A DNA stretch of 64,000 bases from Membranipora membranacea (Eukaryota > Bryozoa > Gymnolaemata > Cheilostomatida > Membraniporidae), in contig OU612065.1 of assembly GCA_914767715.1 (NCBI GenBank), forward strand, positions 19,654,001 through 19,718,000, written 5' to 3'. Under the pieces are notes generated by a model, which was not told the origin of the DNA, did no database searches, and saw only the letters and a program-made list of their open reading frames with translations. Numbering within the stretch: position 1 is the first letter of the stretch; every line of letters begins with the position of its first letter. This document shows, piece after piece, positions 48,956 through 63,100 of the stretch. A program made the position numbers and the translations under genes.

Positions 48956-49583
48956 CAATCCAAAATCTAGTTTGGATCATATAAATAGTGTGATAAAAGC
49001 TTATGTTAGTCAGTGGGTCAAGTTTTTTATCAGAAATTTTTGAATTGAAGCCTAATAAATTTCCTCCAAGAAAGAGTTTGGACTAAAGACCAAATATAGG
49101 CATTCTCAGTGGTCATTCTTTCAAATATACGCACATAATCAGATTACTCTTGATTGATCTTTAATAACTGAGAGGTTTGAAACATGACGCTCTGACATCA
49201 TCTTCCTTTATTTGCTCTCAGAGATTCTTCAGTTTGATTAAGTACCTGGTGCTAGAATGAGTGTTTTCTGTGATTATTATTTTTGAACAGAAGTGTTAGG
49301 CTTGCAAATTTATCGTTTGAATTCTGCCCAACATTGAATCTGTTTCTAGCTTCCTAACCAAAGTTACGGTTACCTTGGTACCAATTCGATAAGATAGATT
49401 GCGATAGCTACAGTCATGCCAACATTAAAATTTGCCTCAACCAGCATTGTTACTGAGTGTTATTTCATACATGTATCTTTTTATTCTCGGGAATTTTGGC
49501 TCTTGTGATGAGCTGAGATATAGAAGTTATGTTCTCAGTATTGACATAACATTATTGTAATGTGGGGACCAACTACATGCTCA

Positions 49584-49753
49584 AACTAAGACTGGATTTA
49601 AGCTAGTCTCAGTGCGCAGACTGATGCAATGTGAAGAATAAGTTGCATTACATTATCAGCCAACTGAGAAATATGAGTGGTGGCTAATGTAATGCGACTT
49701 ACTTGCATTGCAGCCGTTTGAGCACTTAGACTAGATCTACACAGTCTCAGCTC
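49584..49753. mobile_element. Fold-back (MITE-like) element
   Basis: The two halves (49584-49665 and about 49675-49753) are inverted copies of each other over about 80 bases. Inner arms share TTGCATTACATTA versus TAATGTAATGCGA; outer arms share CTAGTCTCAGTG versus CACTTAGACTAG. The spacer is very short. No coding capacity, so a non-autonomous DNA element is likely. Confidence 0.75.
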
Positions 49754-49869
49754 TTCTTGAGAGCAAGAAAACAATCAGCTTATTGGGGAATCTGTGCAGA
49801 AGTTGAGAAAAAAACTCTTTTCTTAGCTCTAATGGCTAAAAACTTTTTCATTATGCAGTTTCTGGTTTG

Positions 49870-50204
49870 TGACTCTTCCAGGTGCTCTTGAACCGGTCCA
49901 TTATGGGCGTTCAGAAGATAAACCGTTGTGTGCCCTTTTGGTGAATACAGGAAGTTCAGTGTTATATGTGTTGGATTTATCAGTGAGTCTATGGATTTCT
50001 CTATGGTACATCTGCACGTTCAATACAAGACAGCGTCAGTTTCTTTTCTCATGTACATCATCGTCCCTAAATGATAGGAGGGACAAAGTAGGGCGTTATC
50101 AGTCAGAGGCTGAAATACACCTTAAGAGTGAGCCGGGAATCTAACCCTAGTTGGTGTGTACTAAGGTCAAAAGGGCAATCTGATTTACCATGCTGACCGC
50201 CCCA
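49870..50204 (-). mobile_element. Probable tRNA-derived SINE
   Basis: Read on the minus strand from 50204, it starts GGGGCGGTCAGCATGGTAAA, resembling an A box. It then has GGGTTAGATTCCCGGCTC, a B-box and T-arm-like block in which the usual TTCGA reads TTAGA. A long body follows toward about 49870; that end is uncertain. The sequence differs from the SINE at 10976-11170, so the two belong to different families. Confidence 0.6.
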
Positions 50205-50595
50205 TAATAAAAGGTTTTTTTATGCTTCACGCATATATTAAGAACATATATATTATATTAGTGTCCATTAACTTGATATAAACAGGCCAAGATCTAGACT
50301 GCCAGTCAAACTGTGTTCACTATTCTGCTGTTACATGACACTTCTCTCCTCTGTGTTGAGGCAACTCTTTGGAGGTGTGAATCACTATGATCAACTGTTT
50401 GTTTGGCGATAGACAGATGAGGAGAGTGGATAAGTCTTGGTACAGTATGAGGTTTAATTTTGATAAATCAACTGTGTCTACCGGTAAGAAACAAAAATTA
50501 AATCGATGAGTTACAGTCTAAAATATGGCAAAATGAGAGGCAGTGAGGTGATATTTGTCAGTATCCCAAATAAAGTAATGTGAATAGGGTATGTA

Positions 50596-50692
50596 TCCCA
50601 CAATGCAATATTCCGGAAATTCCCAGTGAGATCAGGTCAATGAGGTCGACCTGGTCTTTCTGGTAATCCCTTGTTAGTATTGCATTGTGGGA
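50596..50692. repeat. Inverted repeat
   Basis: TCCCACAATGCAATA at 50596-50610 is the exact complement of 50678-50692, and inner blocks CAGGTC and GACCTGG also pair. A small non-autonomous element is possible. Confidence 0.65.
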
Positions 50693-51047
50693 ATTCAGTT
50701 GAAATTCCCTTTTTGATATTCATAGATCATAAAATATGTTATAAATATTAGGAGAGAATCTAATTCATTTTCTGCTTGCACACTGAAAATTCATTGATAT
50801 GAAATGAGAGAGTGTAAAAAAAACTGTAGGTGTGTGAAGTTGATGAAATATATAGAGGTAAAACCATAGTATTTATGATAATATAACAGTCATATCAAAG
50901 ATTATAAATACTATTGGTCATATTAACCAAAACAGTCTGCAGTGAATGATGAGACAAAAAACCTGAAAAAAAGTGTTACCATTCCATCAACATAATTATA
51001 TATGGGCAGTCTCATGCATAAATTTTATCACGCTGAAATTATTTAGA

Positions 51048-51084
51048 GGTTGTCCGCTCTTGGCAAGTTGTGAGGAGATAACCA
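51048..51084. repeat. Small GAGTTG-like hairpin
   Basis: AGGTTGTCCGCTCTTGG faces GTGAGGAGATAACC. The stem is weak but has the layout of the other GAGTTGTCC hairpins. Confidence 0.35.
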
Positions 51085-51292
51085 TTTTTTCAGCAGTGCC
51101 CAATTAATGGATAGATAATCATTAGTTGGCTCAGCTAACCATTGCTGGTGAAGAACCAGAATAACTCCCTATTAACGGTGTCCAAGTATACGCATTCAAA
51201 TGAGGAAATGAGCATTTTGAAATCAAATACGTAAAAAGGAACACAAACTTGTTCCATAATATATTAAATAAATCAGCCTTAGAACCAGGCCA

Positions 51293-54200
51293 TTATTTGC
51301 AGAAACTTTGATATACTTGTTTCTCGCACTGTTCACACTGAACGTAACAACACCACTGGAATGAGCACCTGCACCTCTCTGTCACTGTCACTAGGCGGGT
51401 CTCGTAACCTCGACCGCAGCACAAATCGTCACAGTGATCGGCACCGCCGTCAGTCGTACTGTTACATTGTCTGCCCACCATCCCATCCTTCTTCTGACAG
51501 AGGTTGGGTGAGGATTTTAGGTATATAAGTTCTTCTTTACTGGCTCTCCTTTTCGATCGTTTCGATCTTACTGTATTTCGGAGTCCAGTGCCATCCTTGT
51601 TGAAGGCTACTTGCATTGCTCCGTCATAGTTTTGTTTTAGTTTATCTCCTATTGTTCTGAATGGGGCTAGAGCCTGCCAGCAAGTCTTTATCGTACATGC
51701 CCCACTTACTCCATGACATTTACATACTACTGTGTCTTGTTTATCCACCGTCTGAAATATAACAATATAGACTCATTAAAATATGACCGTCATCAAACAT
51801 ATGCTTTGACATTGAAACAAGGATCTGTAGAACAGACTCCGTTAATACAAAGAAAATTAGTCAGGCAGCCCATTATCTGAGAAAGCCACAAGAAAACTTA
51901 TTTCCAGTTTTAACACATTGTGAATTGATGAATGAATGAATGTGTACATCAGTGTTGTTCATGCCGCCTGATTAGCGATTAGATATGACCGAAATGTTCA
52001 GATACACTTGCATCTAGGTAAGATTATCAAGTGCAAGCATACCATTGAGATCTGTAATTTTCTAAAAGGTTGAGTCCCTAATATGTTACCATGGTTTGAA
52101 GAGAGAGTATAATCAATTTTAGAAACCTGTTGACTTTGCATGGCCTCTTGTCTTTTGATGGGCAATGTTTAAAGTGCTTTATAGAAACCAAGGATATAAT
52201 TTTGTCAAATATGTCTGATGGATAATTCATGCTTGGTAACTTTTATGAGTCTTAAAGTGAAGATCATCCAGCCAGTGCAGTGGTAATCAAGGGTGCCTCA
52301 TGTAGTAATTATAAATTCAAAACAAATTCCATGGTTCGGTGAATAGTTTGTTTTTGGAATTTTATTAATCAGCTATAAAATGTTATTACTCCCTCTCCGT
52401 CTTAATTTGACCAGGTTGAAAAGGCCACAGTGGATTAATAATTCATAAATAATCAACAATCATGAAATTTTTTGATAGATGGGCAACACTTTCAGACATG
52501 GTGGAGCCACTTCCTTTCAATTCTGTCAAACAGCGATTGAATTTTTACAACTTTCCGTTTCACAATTACCCAAAATTATTTTCGTTGGCGTCAGGATAGG
52601 CGGAAAATCGAACAATAACAAAATATTTGAGGAATTATTCTTACTCAACCTATAATTAATTTGATTAACAGCTATTTTTAATTGAACAGTAATTCGATAT
52701 TTATTATGGTGTTGCTGTAGGCCGCTGACTAAGAGGCCAGAGCATGACACAAACGTTACCAAGTAAGCAATAGAAAGATTTGTTGAAGGCAGATTGTTAT
52801 ATGTAATTGAAGAGTTGTCTTACCCTGCGCCCGGCTTCATTATTGTGTTTGTTCATAAGCATGACAGCCAACTCTTCTGAGGCTTTAGGGTGATTGCTCT
52901 CTTTCTCTCTAAGATCCACAAAGACTGAAGCGAACCTGTACCCATATTCTACGTTATCTCCGCAGCCTCCCCACACCCAATCATTGTCAAGGTCGGATGG
53001 GCGTGTCATCTCGCTACACGAACATTTAGTAATCAGACCGTTGCGACAGCCTCTGGACACAGCATGGGCGATTCCAGCTGCAGTGACAGCATGTATAAAA
53101 GCGTCTTCTTTGGATGCTTTAAAAGAGATAAAAAGAAAATTCAATTAAGCATTTATGCGCAAAACGGTTAAAAAATCATTCAGTAGTGATTCATTGCCTA
53201 TAAATGCCATAAACCCAGACAGTAAGTAGTGAATAGGTTTATATACTTGTTTTCGATGAGACAGTGAAAACAATGAGATGAAATGGGATAATCAAAATCT
53301 GATACAATAGATTTATAACAGTGAATCTTAGATTTCTTTAGAATATGCAGGTGATCCACCTATTTAAACATCGTTGATGATGACAAGCCCAAGCCGGGAA
53401 AGTAAGAATGCGACGACATAAAACAGCTGGGGTTGACAGTGTCACGACCCATTACAACTTTATTTTCATTTTAGTGCAACTATGCTGCTGCCTACTGATT
53501 AAACTGTACTTTATTACCCCTGCCCCTATCATACAGGAGTCCTTGCATCTTTATAATATGTATGAAACGAGAATGTAATTACATTGCATGTCAATTTCGA
53601 TGAACAGTAGGCATTGTGCACCAGTCTAATTACCACTTTTTCCAGTCGTAAATAGCGATGAGATTGGGCCCTGAGTGGATTTATAAGAACCTGGGATAGG
53701 CCCTCAAGGTTGACATTTTAGTGGGGATGTTTTCAGGCATCATCATAAAATCTTTGATGACCTGAACGCTGGCCCACCCAGACATAGGAGCCAAATTTAT
53801 GATTTAAGACAGGCGTAATCAGCTGAAAATCCCATAACCCTCTAGGCCAGTCAGGCCAGTCAGACAGAAATCATTGGCGATTAGCACTACATCAAAAGAG
53901 TTTATGATCCCCTGGGATTGTATTTTAACATGTTTCCATGTATTTTTTATTGCAATCTCAATATGCTCGATATGATTGGGCAGTCTAGCTAGTCGAAACA
54001 GAGTTCAATCGATTTAACTAGCGTTTTGTGTGTCTATTTGCTTTTTTGCTGATATTGATGTCTGGTCTGGCTGTTTCAAGCGGCTCAACTTCATGGCGGC
54101 AGTCACAGTACCACGGATTTCAAGCACCAAACCATCTCCAGAACAACTGCGTCAAACTTTTATTATTGCATTTTATTGTTTTTTTTAATCTCTCCATCAT

Positions 54201-57123
54201 ATTTTCCGGCAACAAGAGAATTTCAAAAATAACCAGAAACCAAATATTTAAAATCCAAATTTGAATGAAAACCTGCTTTTCCACACATGGAATTATTTAT
54301 AATTCGTCATTTTGTCCCTTTGATAATTTAGGAACCCGGGGATGTGGTTTAGTTGCGGCAACATAAGTAGAGATTATACCATAAAAACACAGTTCATCAC
54401 CTTGCATGCCCTCTTTAGAGTAAATTCACAGAAATGCATCCAACAACTTCGAACAGTACATAAATTAAAGTGTTTCTTTTCTCCTGTTCAAATTAAATTC
54501 AAGAGGAGACATTGATTTATATTCAATTTCATTGAAGAAAACTGCATCCGGTATAAGAAAAAAACAGAGATTTATATCATATCAAAATGGTTGTATGTAG
54601 ATGCGCTGTTGACAAATGCGATAGAGGAAACCAGTCTTATGGCATTGAAATGCTTGTAGCATCAGACTGTCCTAGGGATTTGTACAAAATCGATTATTGG
54701 AGAATAAAAATTCAACATGTCTGGTTAACCAGTATGCTTTGCACTCAACCACAACTAAACATGTTTTAATTAGCTCAATTAAATCTGTGATTGTCCCACT
54801 CTGTAATAGAAATTCATGGCATAGGCCTAATATAGGCCTCAGGTACATTTGTAAACAAAAGTTTTGAGGATTGTTTTCTTACCTGCAATTAAAACCAATT
54901 ACTAATTAATCAAGGGATTATCTACATTCATTGAGTTGCTCATGACAAACTGTTAATTTGTTTCTGTTATGTTTTGTTTTACACCTGTAGCTCGCAGTGG
55001 ATGTGTCAGAGCTTTGCATAAATCTTGTGTAGGAAGAAAATGACCATAATCCACCCCAAACAAAATTTTGTTAACAATTTTGCGAAAGATAAACAGCTCG
55101 GAATGTGGTTCAGGTAATTAAAATTCTTGACACATACTCTCTTCAATGTTCACTGAGTTCCCACAATGATCCATTTAAGAATTGCAAAATTTCAAAATAG
55201 GATGCTTCCTCAGGCCGTAATTATGGAAAACCTGAAGTCAAATAATCACATGCCTCCTTAACTTGACTGGGTCAACTCATCATAATAATTTACAGACACA
55301 TTTCTCGGCCATTGCCCCCAAAAGTTTTTCAAATTTAATTTAATTCAAAAAAATTCAAACCGCATACCCCATAAAACTAACCGAAGGTCCCAATTCATAG
55401 ATATTTAAAAACCAAAATTTAAAATGTGAATCAAGATTTGCTTGCGTGATTGATGTAAACTTTCAAATACTGCTTTCATTCACAAAAAAGACGTATGACT
55501 CAACAGCTACATGTTAAATTTAGGAAGATTCATGCACCGATTATGCACCATGATTGTCCGGATAAAAGCTTCAAGTGTATCAAGTTTTACGCTCGCTGAA
55601 TCTGCAGATCTGCAATGCAGATACAGCACAAAGCGGTGCATGTTGTGATAAGTGCTTGGAACTACAACCTTGTAATTTATTGTGATAGTTGAATTTGTCA
55701 ACCAGGCTAAAAGCACTGACCCCCTCTTACAAACATATCAATGCCATAATTCCTCTAATTGCAGCACTTGAAATCCTTCGTCAGGTTAGACTCAGCTAGC
55801 CTGTGGTTGTTCTGTAAGCCCTAGAACGGTCATGAAATGAAACCCTACAAGTGAATGCCGTTACCCTGCACCGATAGGCGGAGAGGTTACTTTAATATTA
55901 TCTGATTCAGCTTTCATGTCTGCTGCTCATGGCTCAAGGAATTTTGCTCATCATAATCCATATTATCCTCTTTATAATAATTTTCGTTTCCGTTCCGCCA
56001 AGGAAAGCAGCACGACTATCATCAGTTATGATCTGTCTGAATATTGGTATTTATGGTATAAGGAGTTAGGCAGGTACTGATAAAACATGGACATCATAGC
56101 TGAAATGGTGACAGTTTGGCCTGAGAATGGCTAAGTTACAGTTTACATTTCGGATAATCTTCCTCTTAAGGTTAAAAATTTCTGATAATGAGTTATCTAA
56201 AAAATCATCGTATTGACCCATCATCACAACATGTTTGTAAGTAAAGTCGAGTGCACCCAAGCTTGAGTGGTGATGAGAAAATAGATAGTTGTAGTCCTAA
56301 TCAATGGACGCTCTTATAACAAGTACAAAGAGATCTTTGGGGCTCTATGATATGGGGGAAGTATGAGAATACAAGGGGCGATTATTAGTGTTGCAACATG
56401 GAAGTTTGTGGGTTAATACACAAAAGACTAATGAAGAATAGCTAGTTACACCCCATTTTAACGTGATCTGAGTATTGTTTTATGCCTGCGAAGCATCATT
56501 ATTGTCTATAATTCTCTAGTTTAGCCAGGGCAATGTGGCAGCCTAAGCTTTGTCCGGCTGATTGAGGTATCATTAGACAGAAGTATGATTTTATGAGAAT
56601 ACTTTTTGTAGGTGTAACCCAATCTATAATAATAATATAACCCAGCCTACTACTAAGCGGAAAATTGAAAATTGATCGACTCGTGTGTAAAATATAGCAG
56701 AGCAGATAAAAAATCTGCAGTAAAATCAGCCCATCTAAAACAACAGGTGCTTGGTGCTTGACACCCATCACTGTCAATAGCTGTCATAAAAAGTAGAATC
56801 TCTCAAATACCTGAGTGATTACCACTTCCTATACATGTAATTGTCTGCTCTTACCTTCAACATCCGTTATGCCTTCTAACATGGATTCCATCTCGACTTC
56901 TGTACAGTTCCATTTATTTGTAGAGAACTGGTGTTGGCACTCACTCAGAGCCAATATAAGTCCGACATTCACACTGGACATATGGTCCATATATCCGCCA
57001 TTGGTGCACATGGCGTTTTGAAGTGGTGAGAGCTTGGCTTTAGCTGCTGTGCATTTTGGAGCTGCTCCCAAGAGATATAGCTGTGGGTTCAATTGCCAGG
57101 CCATCACATTTGATTTCTTCATC
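51293..57123 (-). CDS. Wnt ligand, 5'-incomplete (Wnt5-like)
   Basis: Secreted lipid-modified signalling protein acting through Frizzled and Ror/Ryk receptors. Exons in order: 57123-56855, 53116-52824 and 51751-51293 (stop TAA), 339 residues in a single frame. The first visible exon has a Wnt N-terminal domain with conserved cysteines and a glycosylation sequon (NKWNCT). The second has [14 protein letters not shown] and [11 protein letters not shown]. The third has [10 protein letters not shown], carrying the Ser that receives palmitoleate, then SSPNLC, CCGRGYE, the cysteine-rich C-terminus and a final FCK. RPSDL before the tryptophan block, the YGYRFA motif and AGRRTV resemble Wnt5 most; NKDGTG in the last exon resembles Wnt2, so subfamily assignment is tentative. 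A basic run ([11 protein letters not shown]) sits between the two C-terminal lobes. The first visible exon enters in phase 2; the missing upstream exon should hold only the signal peptide and about 20 residues. Confidence 0.93.
53117..56854. other. Large intron of the Wnt gene
   Basis: 3.7 kb without a recognised exon on either strand. Short open frames here lack family similarity and splice-site support. Confidence 0.6.
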
Positions 57124-60100
57124 CTGCAAACAAAATTTTGAGTCAACAATGAACAGTTATTTCATGGATCCGAATTCGGAATTTCAATAATGCATTCTCT
57201 TTGGTGCATGTATCCCAGAGGGGGTGCGGTTATCTTACGGCATGTTGCCAGGTTTAAACAATTTCGGCTTTTAATGGTGTTAGATAACACAGCTTACAGA
57301 GTTTCACTAAAACAGCTAATCTAGCACATTTATCAATCTAAATTCATATTTATAGTATTACTGCTGCGGTAATGGATAAAAGTTTGGAGAGTGAAATGAG
57401 CTATAAATATGAATATTATACACTTGTAATGGTATACCGCACAAAAGCATTCCTAGGTATCACGCTATCAAATATCAAAACACCTTACTGTATTTCACTG
57501 TTATACATTGACATCATGTTTTTTCCCATAATACAGCAAACAGAGGAGTGTGCCAAAAATCCAAGTACCAGATATATGGATTATTAAAGGAAGCTAGGGG
57601 TCAGTAAAAAATTTTAATAACTCTGCGCACCTGCTTTATGGCAAATAACCCTTATCTTAATATTTTTTGTGTCATGAACTTGGTGTCATAAAGAGTGATT
57701 GCCGAAAGAGCCGCATCTGCTTTTATAACCTTTGTGCACCTAAACTTCATCATGGGAGAATAGATCTGACAAGGAGAATGAACTTTTAAAAGTGACCGCC
57801 ATTCCGCGAGGAATTCGGAGAACCAGACAAAATGAAGCAGACAATGAGCTAAGTCTAATGAATGGTCTCTGAAGAATTCAGCTATGAGGAATTTTACTTC
57901 GAGTTGTTAGTCTAGCTTAGCCAGGGCAGTTTTAGCAATTTCCTGCAAATTGTTAAGTTGTCAGTGTATGAAGTACACTTTTTTTGTGGCAGCAGAAAAG
58001 AGCAACTGTTTCATTCAATTCCGACCGAAAGCATTGTTGTGGCAAAGGTTATTTTTGAGGTCTGAAAATCTCTAAAGTTGAAACGGAGAAAAGTTCAGTT
58101 CCAAGGGATCTAATCATGAAGCCTGAGGGTTGTATAAAGGGTTTCTTAGCTCGCCCTTTTATGTATTACAGCAGTATTTGCATGACTTTAGGTGCATATA
58201 CATAGCTTCTGTTTCAGTTAGGATCAATCACTTACTTTAGCTCATAAAATTTTAGGAACACAATGACAAGTGGGACACATATTTCAAAATCCTAAAATGA
58301 ACATAAAGGCTGTGATTTGGAAGCCACATCAATGCATATTAAATTTGTCTCAGTGTCACTTTTGTCTGTGAAAAATGAAATGTAATTGCTTTGAAAGTAT
58401 GTTTCATGGGGGTGGTAAACCAATATGTTTGAGCCTCTCGTTGCTCAGATCTCTTTTTGATATCACACAATTTTGAAGGGCTTTCCAGTCGTTAAATTTC
58501 ATATTTTTAGGACTTTTGTGGATTTGAAGTTATGCTAATGCTCCTGATTATGTTGGTTTCATAAATCAATAACCAACACAGGCGTTTGGTATTTAGTTTA
58601 GAAGTTATATCTTATAATTATAATTAACTTTCAGCAAAAAAGTATCCATAAATAAACAACAAAGACATTTGACTGACTCCGTCTCCATGGAATGTCAGTT
58701 CATTGACATAGGGCTGTGGTAGTGGAGGCCTCAGCTGTCCCCCCTCACAACGACCTCTTTGACAAGTACTTGGTTTACTGGCTATCACTATGGGAATTCA
58801 GATTAGCAACTTAATGGATTCATAATAGTAGAGATTATAGCAATATTTTGCTTGGAGTTATGAATTTATATTATGAGTGATGGTTGCCTGAGAAATTTTG
58901 GGTACTAAATCTTTCATGCTGAGAAAAACAATGTCTCGCCTACAGGTAAAGCGTAACAAAAGTGCGATTTTTAAAGCCTCTCCATAAAAAGTTAACAAGC
59001 TTATAAGAGCAGTTGTCGTTTGCCCTTTTGGCGTACCTGGTAATTAACCAATCCCCTAAAAAGTAGTGCAAAGCTAAATTAATTTACGTGGATTAGGCTT
59101 AACATGCTCACTGGTAGGGCTGCTAGACCTTTAGAAACAATGCCCGTGGAAAACACCTGGTCGAATTGAACGTAAATCTATCACAATCATAAACAAAAAG
59201 AATGCAATATTACAAAAATTGTCATGGCAGGGACTAGGGTGTGAGTCATTATGAGTGAATATGATCAATTGAGTAAGTTTTGTTGGTGTTTTGTTTTGTT
59301 TGAGCTGTTAGTTGCGCTTGTAGACTACTTGTTTCTAAACCTGACCGCTCTTGTCTTTTCATATTGCACTCGCTGTTAGTGGGTGTCCTGGGTTGTACAA
59401 CACTTGAATCATAATTCTCAAAGTTTGAACCTCCGTTAATCTACCGCAATACACATTCCATCTTGAGCTGGAATTGCGTAAACATAGTCCTGGAGAAACA
59501 GTTTGGATGTCAACACCCTGCGTTTTACAGTGAAGATTCCACTTTGCTTTCCTTTAGGTAACAAATTACAATAGCTCACAGTTTAGCTTGTTGTATTAAA
59601 ATAGACACAACTGGATATCTCTTTACCTGAGGTGCTGTATAAATTGATGTGCCAAAGTGTCAATCTTCAATGGATCGGTCATTGTAGGATTGTCATGTCA
59701 TACCCTTTTCAATGTTTCAAGAACCTGAGAACTGACACTATTTAGCGAGGTATTTTAGGCGAAGATTACTTTCGAAATTACCATGATCAGATCAAAAATT
59801 TCACTGTAAAACCATTATTTACTATCAACTCTGCATGTCAAAGTTTCCATTTCATGCTTGATTATTTGATAAAATCATCGTAATACGTGATCACTGTTTA
59901 TTGCAGTAATGTGAATGAAACTTTCGGATTAGCGTCCCACAAAAAATGGTGGTATTTGTGCTAAAGCATCCTTTCCCTTCCTGCCCGTAACGCTCTCAGC
60001 ATTTTCAAGTGGTTCCATAGAAAGATTTGGAGATAGAATAACTACAATAGTTTTTATTATGAAACTAGGGGGGCAGATTTCTCACTACAGATCAGTTTAA

Positions 60101-63100
60101 TTCCATGTTGAGCTCTGCAATCTCCATGATTAGTAGATTGTTTGTGATGTTGGATTCATAATTCAACTGGATAGAGTATAAGCAATGAACATTCTGAAAG
60201 AACTTGTGAGTTTGAGCGGATATTGAGATTAGAAAGCAGGTAGGCTTTATTGAGTTGCTTTCACCTGCCAGATTATCCTAATACAACCCTTTACTCAAGA
60301 CACAAAAAGCTGCTCACAAAACTTTTATAATCGCACATGAATAGAGTACTATAATACCTAAATGAGTTAATATAATATTTCTCAACCTCAGGTTGTTATT
60401 ATTGGTATCAGAGTTGGTTTGCATTGAGCTAAGAGCCTTATTCACATTCCTCAAGTAGTGTTAATTGAAACTTTGGTGTTAACAACTGTAAGACAAACAC
60501 AGTAGTTATTGTGGGGTACTGTTGACTTTTTCACCTGGTGGTAAAAAGAATGTTATTGATAGGCAGTTAGCAGCTCTATGAAGCTGAGATAAGGATAAAT
60601 AGGTGCTCAGCTTTGCTGCTCGAGTCTGTTTGCTGTAGTAAGGTGCTTTTCCAAAAGCTCAATCTCAAGGGTGGGTGTAGAGATAACACTAGGCTATTGC
60701 CTCCTCGTTGCCCTCGAAGCATGTCGGCGCAATCAACCCGGCCACATTTCTTGACTTAAACTCAAGTGCAAATTGATATTTACTCAAAATCCGTTTGAAA
60801 GGTACCTTTTGTGTTTATAAATGTTCTGCTCAGACTGACAACATTTAAAATGTAATGCAGATTTTGTGGTTGTACTAGTTGTGTGTCATAACTTCCCATA
60901 ATTACTCAGAATTATGAAAAAATTAATAACCGACTGTTTAGTATGCAAAGAAAATGATTGATTTGTTGAGTCCAGTAGTCAAGGTATAGTGCAACAACCA
61001 CGAGTGACACCAGACTGAGAGAAGTAAAGAGTTCAGGGTGTACAATCACGATTTTAGTAGACCCAATGGCGGTAACTCATACTGGATCGGAAAAGGGAAA
61101 TGTGGCGTCCCTCATGATTATACAGTGAGGTCAATCTCATTCAAACTCTACGATTACCTAAACTTGAATTATTGCATCTCAATTTCGCTGTTAATTATCC
61201 AGCACTTGAAAATGTTCGTGAGTTCAAATTTCTTGAATTTCCCAAGATCAAATTTATAGCCTTCACAGCCAAACAATCCATGTATACAGGGATAGAAGAA
61301 AGCTTTACTCCATCTGACTCACTGTGATTAAATTGTAAATACCTGTATGATGTATGTGATGTATGATGTATGAGTTACGAGGTTGGGGTTAGGAAGGAAG
61401 TGTAATAACATGTTGGGACCATGTGTGATGATCAATTGCTCCTTGTTGGATGATATAAAGCAACACCTTGTTTGTGCTGAGTAATAGCCAGTGGTTGTCG
61501 TTTTTTGGCAATCGTACTTAGTATAATCGATAAGCCGGGCCATTCATTCTGAATCTAATAATACCTCAGCGATTCTCACTAATCATTTCCTTGGGCTTGC
61601 GTTAATTTACTTCCACCACATGGGTGATATTATCACATTTTTATTAATGAAAACCAGAGATCAAAGCAATCTCAGAGTAAACAGGAGGAGCGACTCCGGG
61701 TGATTGGGTTTTGGTGCACTATTGAATGTCTCATAGAGCCAAAATAATTATTGTGACATACTCTGATTGGGTTTTGTGGTCTCTGATGTTACTAAATTCT
61801 GGTGAAGAATAGGCTACACATGTCATTATTGTGGTCTAATAAACTTCACATAACTCTTATATAATTAGTCTAAAAGTGTTTCACCGTTTGGATTAAGAGG
61901 TTTTGATATACGCTGTTAGTTTAGAGCGGACAAATATTTCTTCGATTGGCAGCATGTAATAACAATGCTCATGTAAACATAGGAATGCTTTGATATAGCT
62001 TCACAAGGCACACCCCTCAAGCTGACATGCTGCTTGACGTCTGAAAGCAACTATACGCACAGAAAATAAGCTTTATAAAAATGTCCGCAGGATTTTAATA
62101 GATGGATAGCCAGACATCGTGATGAATAATTTAGCCTTTTTCTCATCTCTGCGCAGTACACACAGGTAAAAAGGAAGTTGTCTGTGTAGAGTACTCACCA
62201 TGATTGAGCTGTGATGTGTTTGAAAGTTGATAGAGTAAAAATTATCCGTAACAATAGATCCATTTGTATGTTCATCTTTTCTGTTTTTCACAGGTCTGTT
62301 TTAATTAACAGCCACAGTTACCAGTAAGTTGCTGGATTAAACAGTTTAGATCCCTTAATTTCTCGGATTTTCTATTTGTAAAATGTACAGTATCGCTATC
62401 AAGCTCGCTGTTAGGAATCTTCTCGTTATGCCTTTGTCTTGACGTTGCCTTCGCTGTCTTCCAAATTTATTGGTTTTCTGGAAAATCTTTTGCCTTCTCC
62501 CTTGCTCCAAGTTTGCTACTCCTTTGTCGTTTACTTTTTCTTCTGTTGTTAACTGTATATTGTAGGTTTATTTGTTGCTGTTTGTTGAACTGTATTTTCA
62601 AACCCTGGTTGTCAGTAGCCTACTCAAGCTGCGCAATGATAAATCAGGAGTCGGGCTGATCAGTTTATTTAGTTTCCCAGTGCAATCACTTATTTATAAC
62701 GTTCACAATAGATCGCTGCTTGTTGATTGGTTGAATGCGTGAATGCATATCATAATACCTTACGGCACGGAATCTTATGTCCATAACAGCGTGCATTCTT
62801 ATCATAAAGAATGCAAAAAAACAAAAAGGGACCAACCAATTAAGCTATGATATTATTATTCTGGTACAGAATATTGTTAGATTGTATCGAAGCTGCTGTT
62901 GCTCTATGTTTGTGCAAAACACAAATCAAAATGAGCATATGCACTCATGTGAAACTGAAATAAACAATTTTGCAAACGGCCACCTGGATTTTTTAGATTA
63001 ATGATTTAGATTAAAAATATGTCACCCAGATGTTTCATAAAAAAAACAGACAACACCTTGGCTTGCTATTCAAAAATCCCAGTTGTTCCTTTGGTATTCC

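Larger units (their letters stand above)
46969..51292. other. Gene-free spacer rich in repeats
   Basis: Between the phospholipase start and the Wnt 3' end. No exon recognised. It holds a GAGTTGTCC hairpin (48918), a long fold-back element (49584-49753), a SINE-like block (about 49870-50204), a second inverted repeat (50596-50692) and another small hairpin (51048-51084). The phospholipase promoter should lie at its left end. Confidence 0.5.

Noticed and set aside
49869-50144. 91-codon plus-strand open frame
   Set aside because: Runs antisense through a SINE-like block and has no recognised domain.
61038-63001. Short open frames upstream of the Wnt gene as candidate signal-peptide exon
   Set aside because: None on the minus strand combines an ATG, a hydrophobic signal and a donor in phase 2 convincingly.
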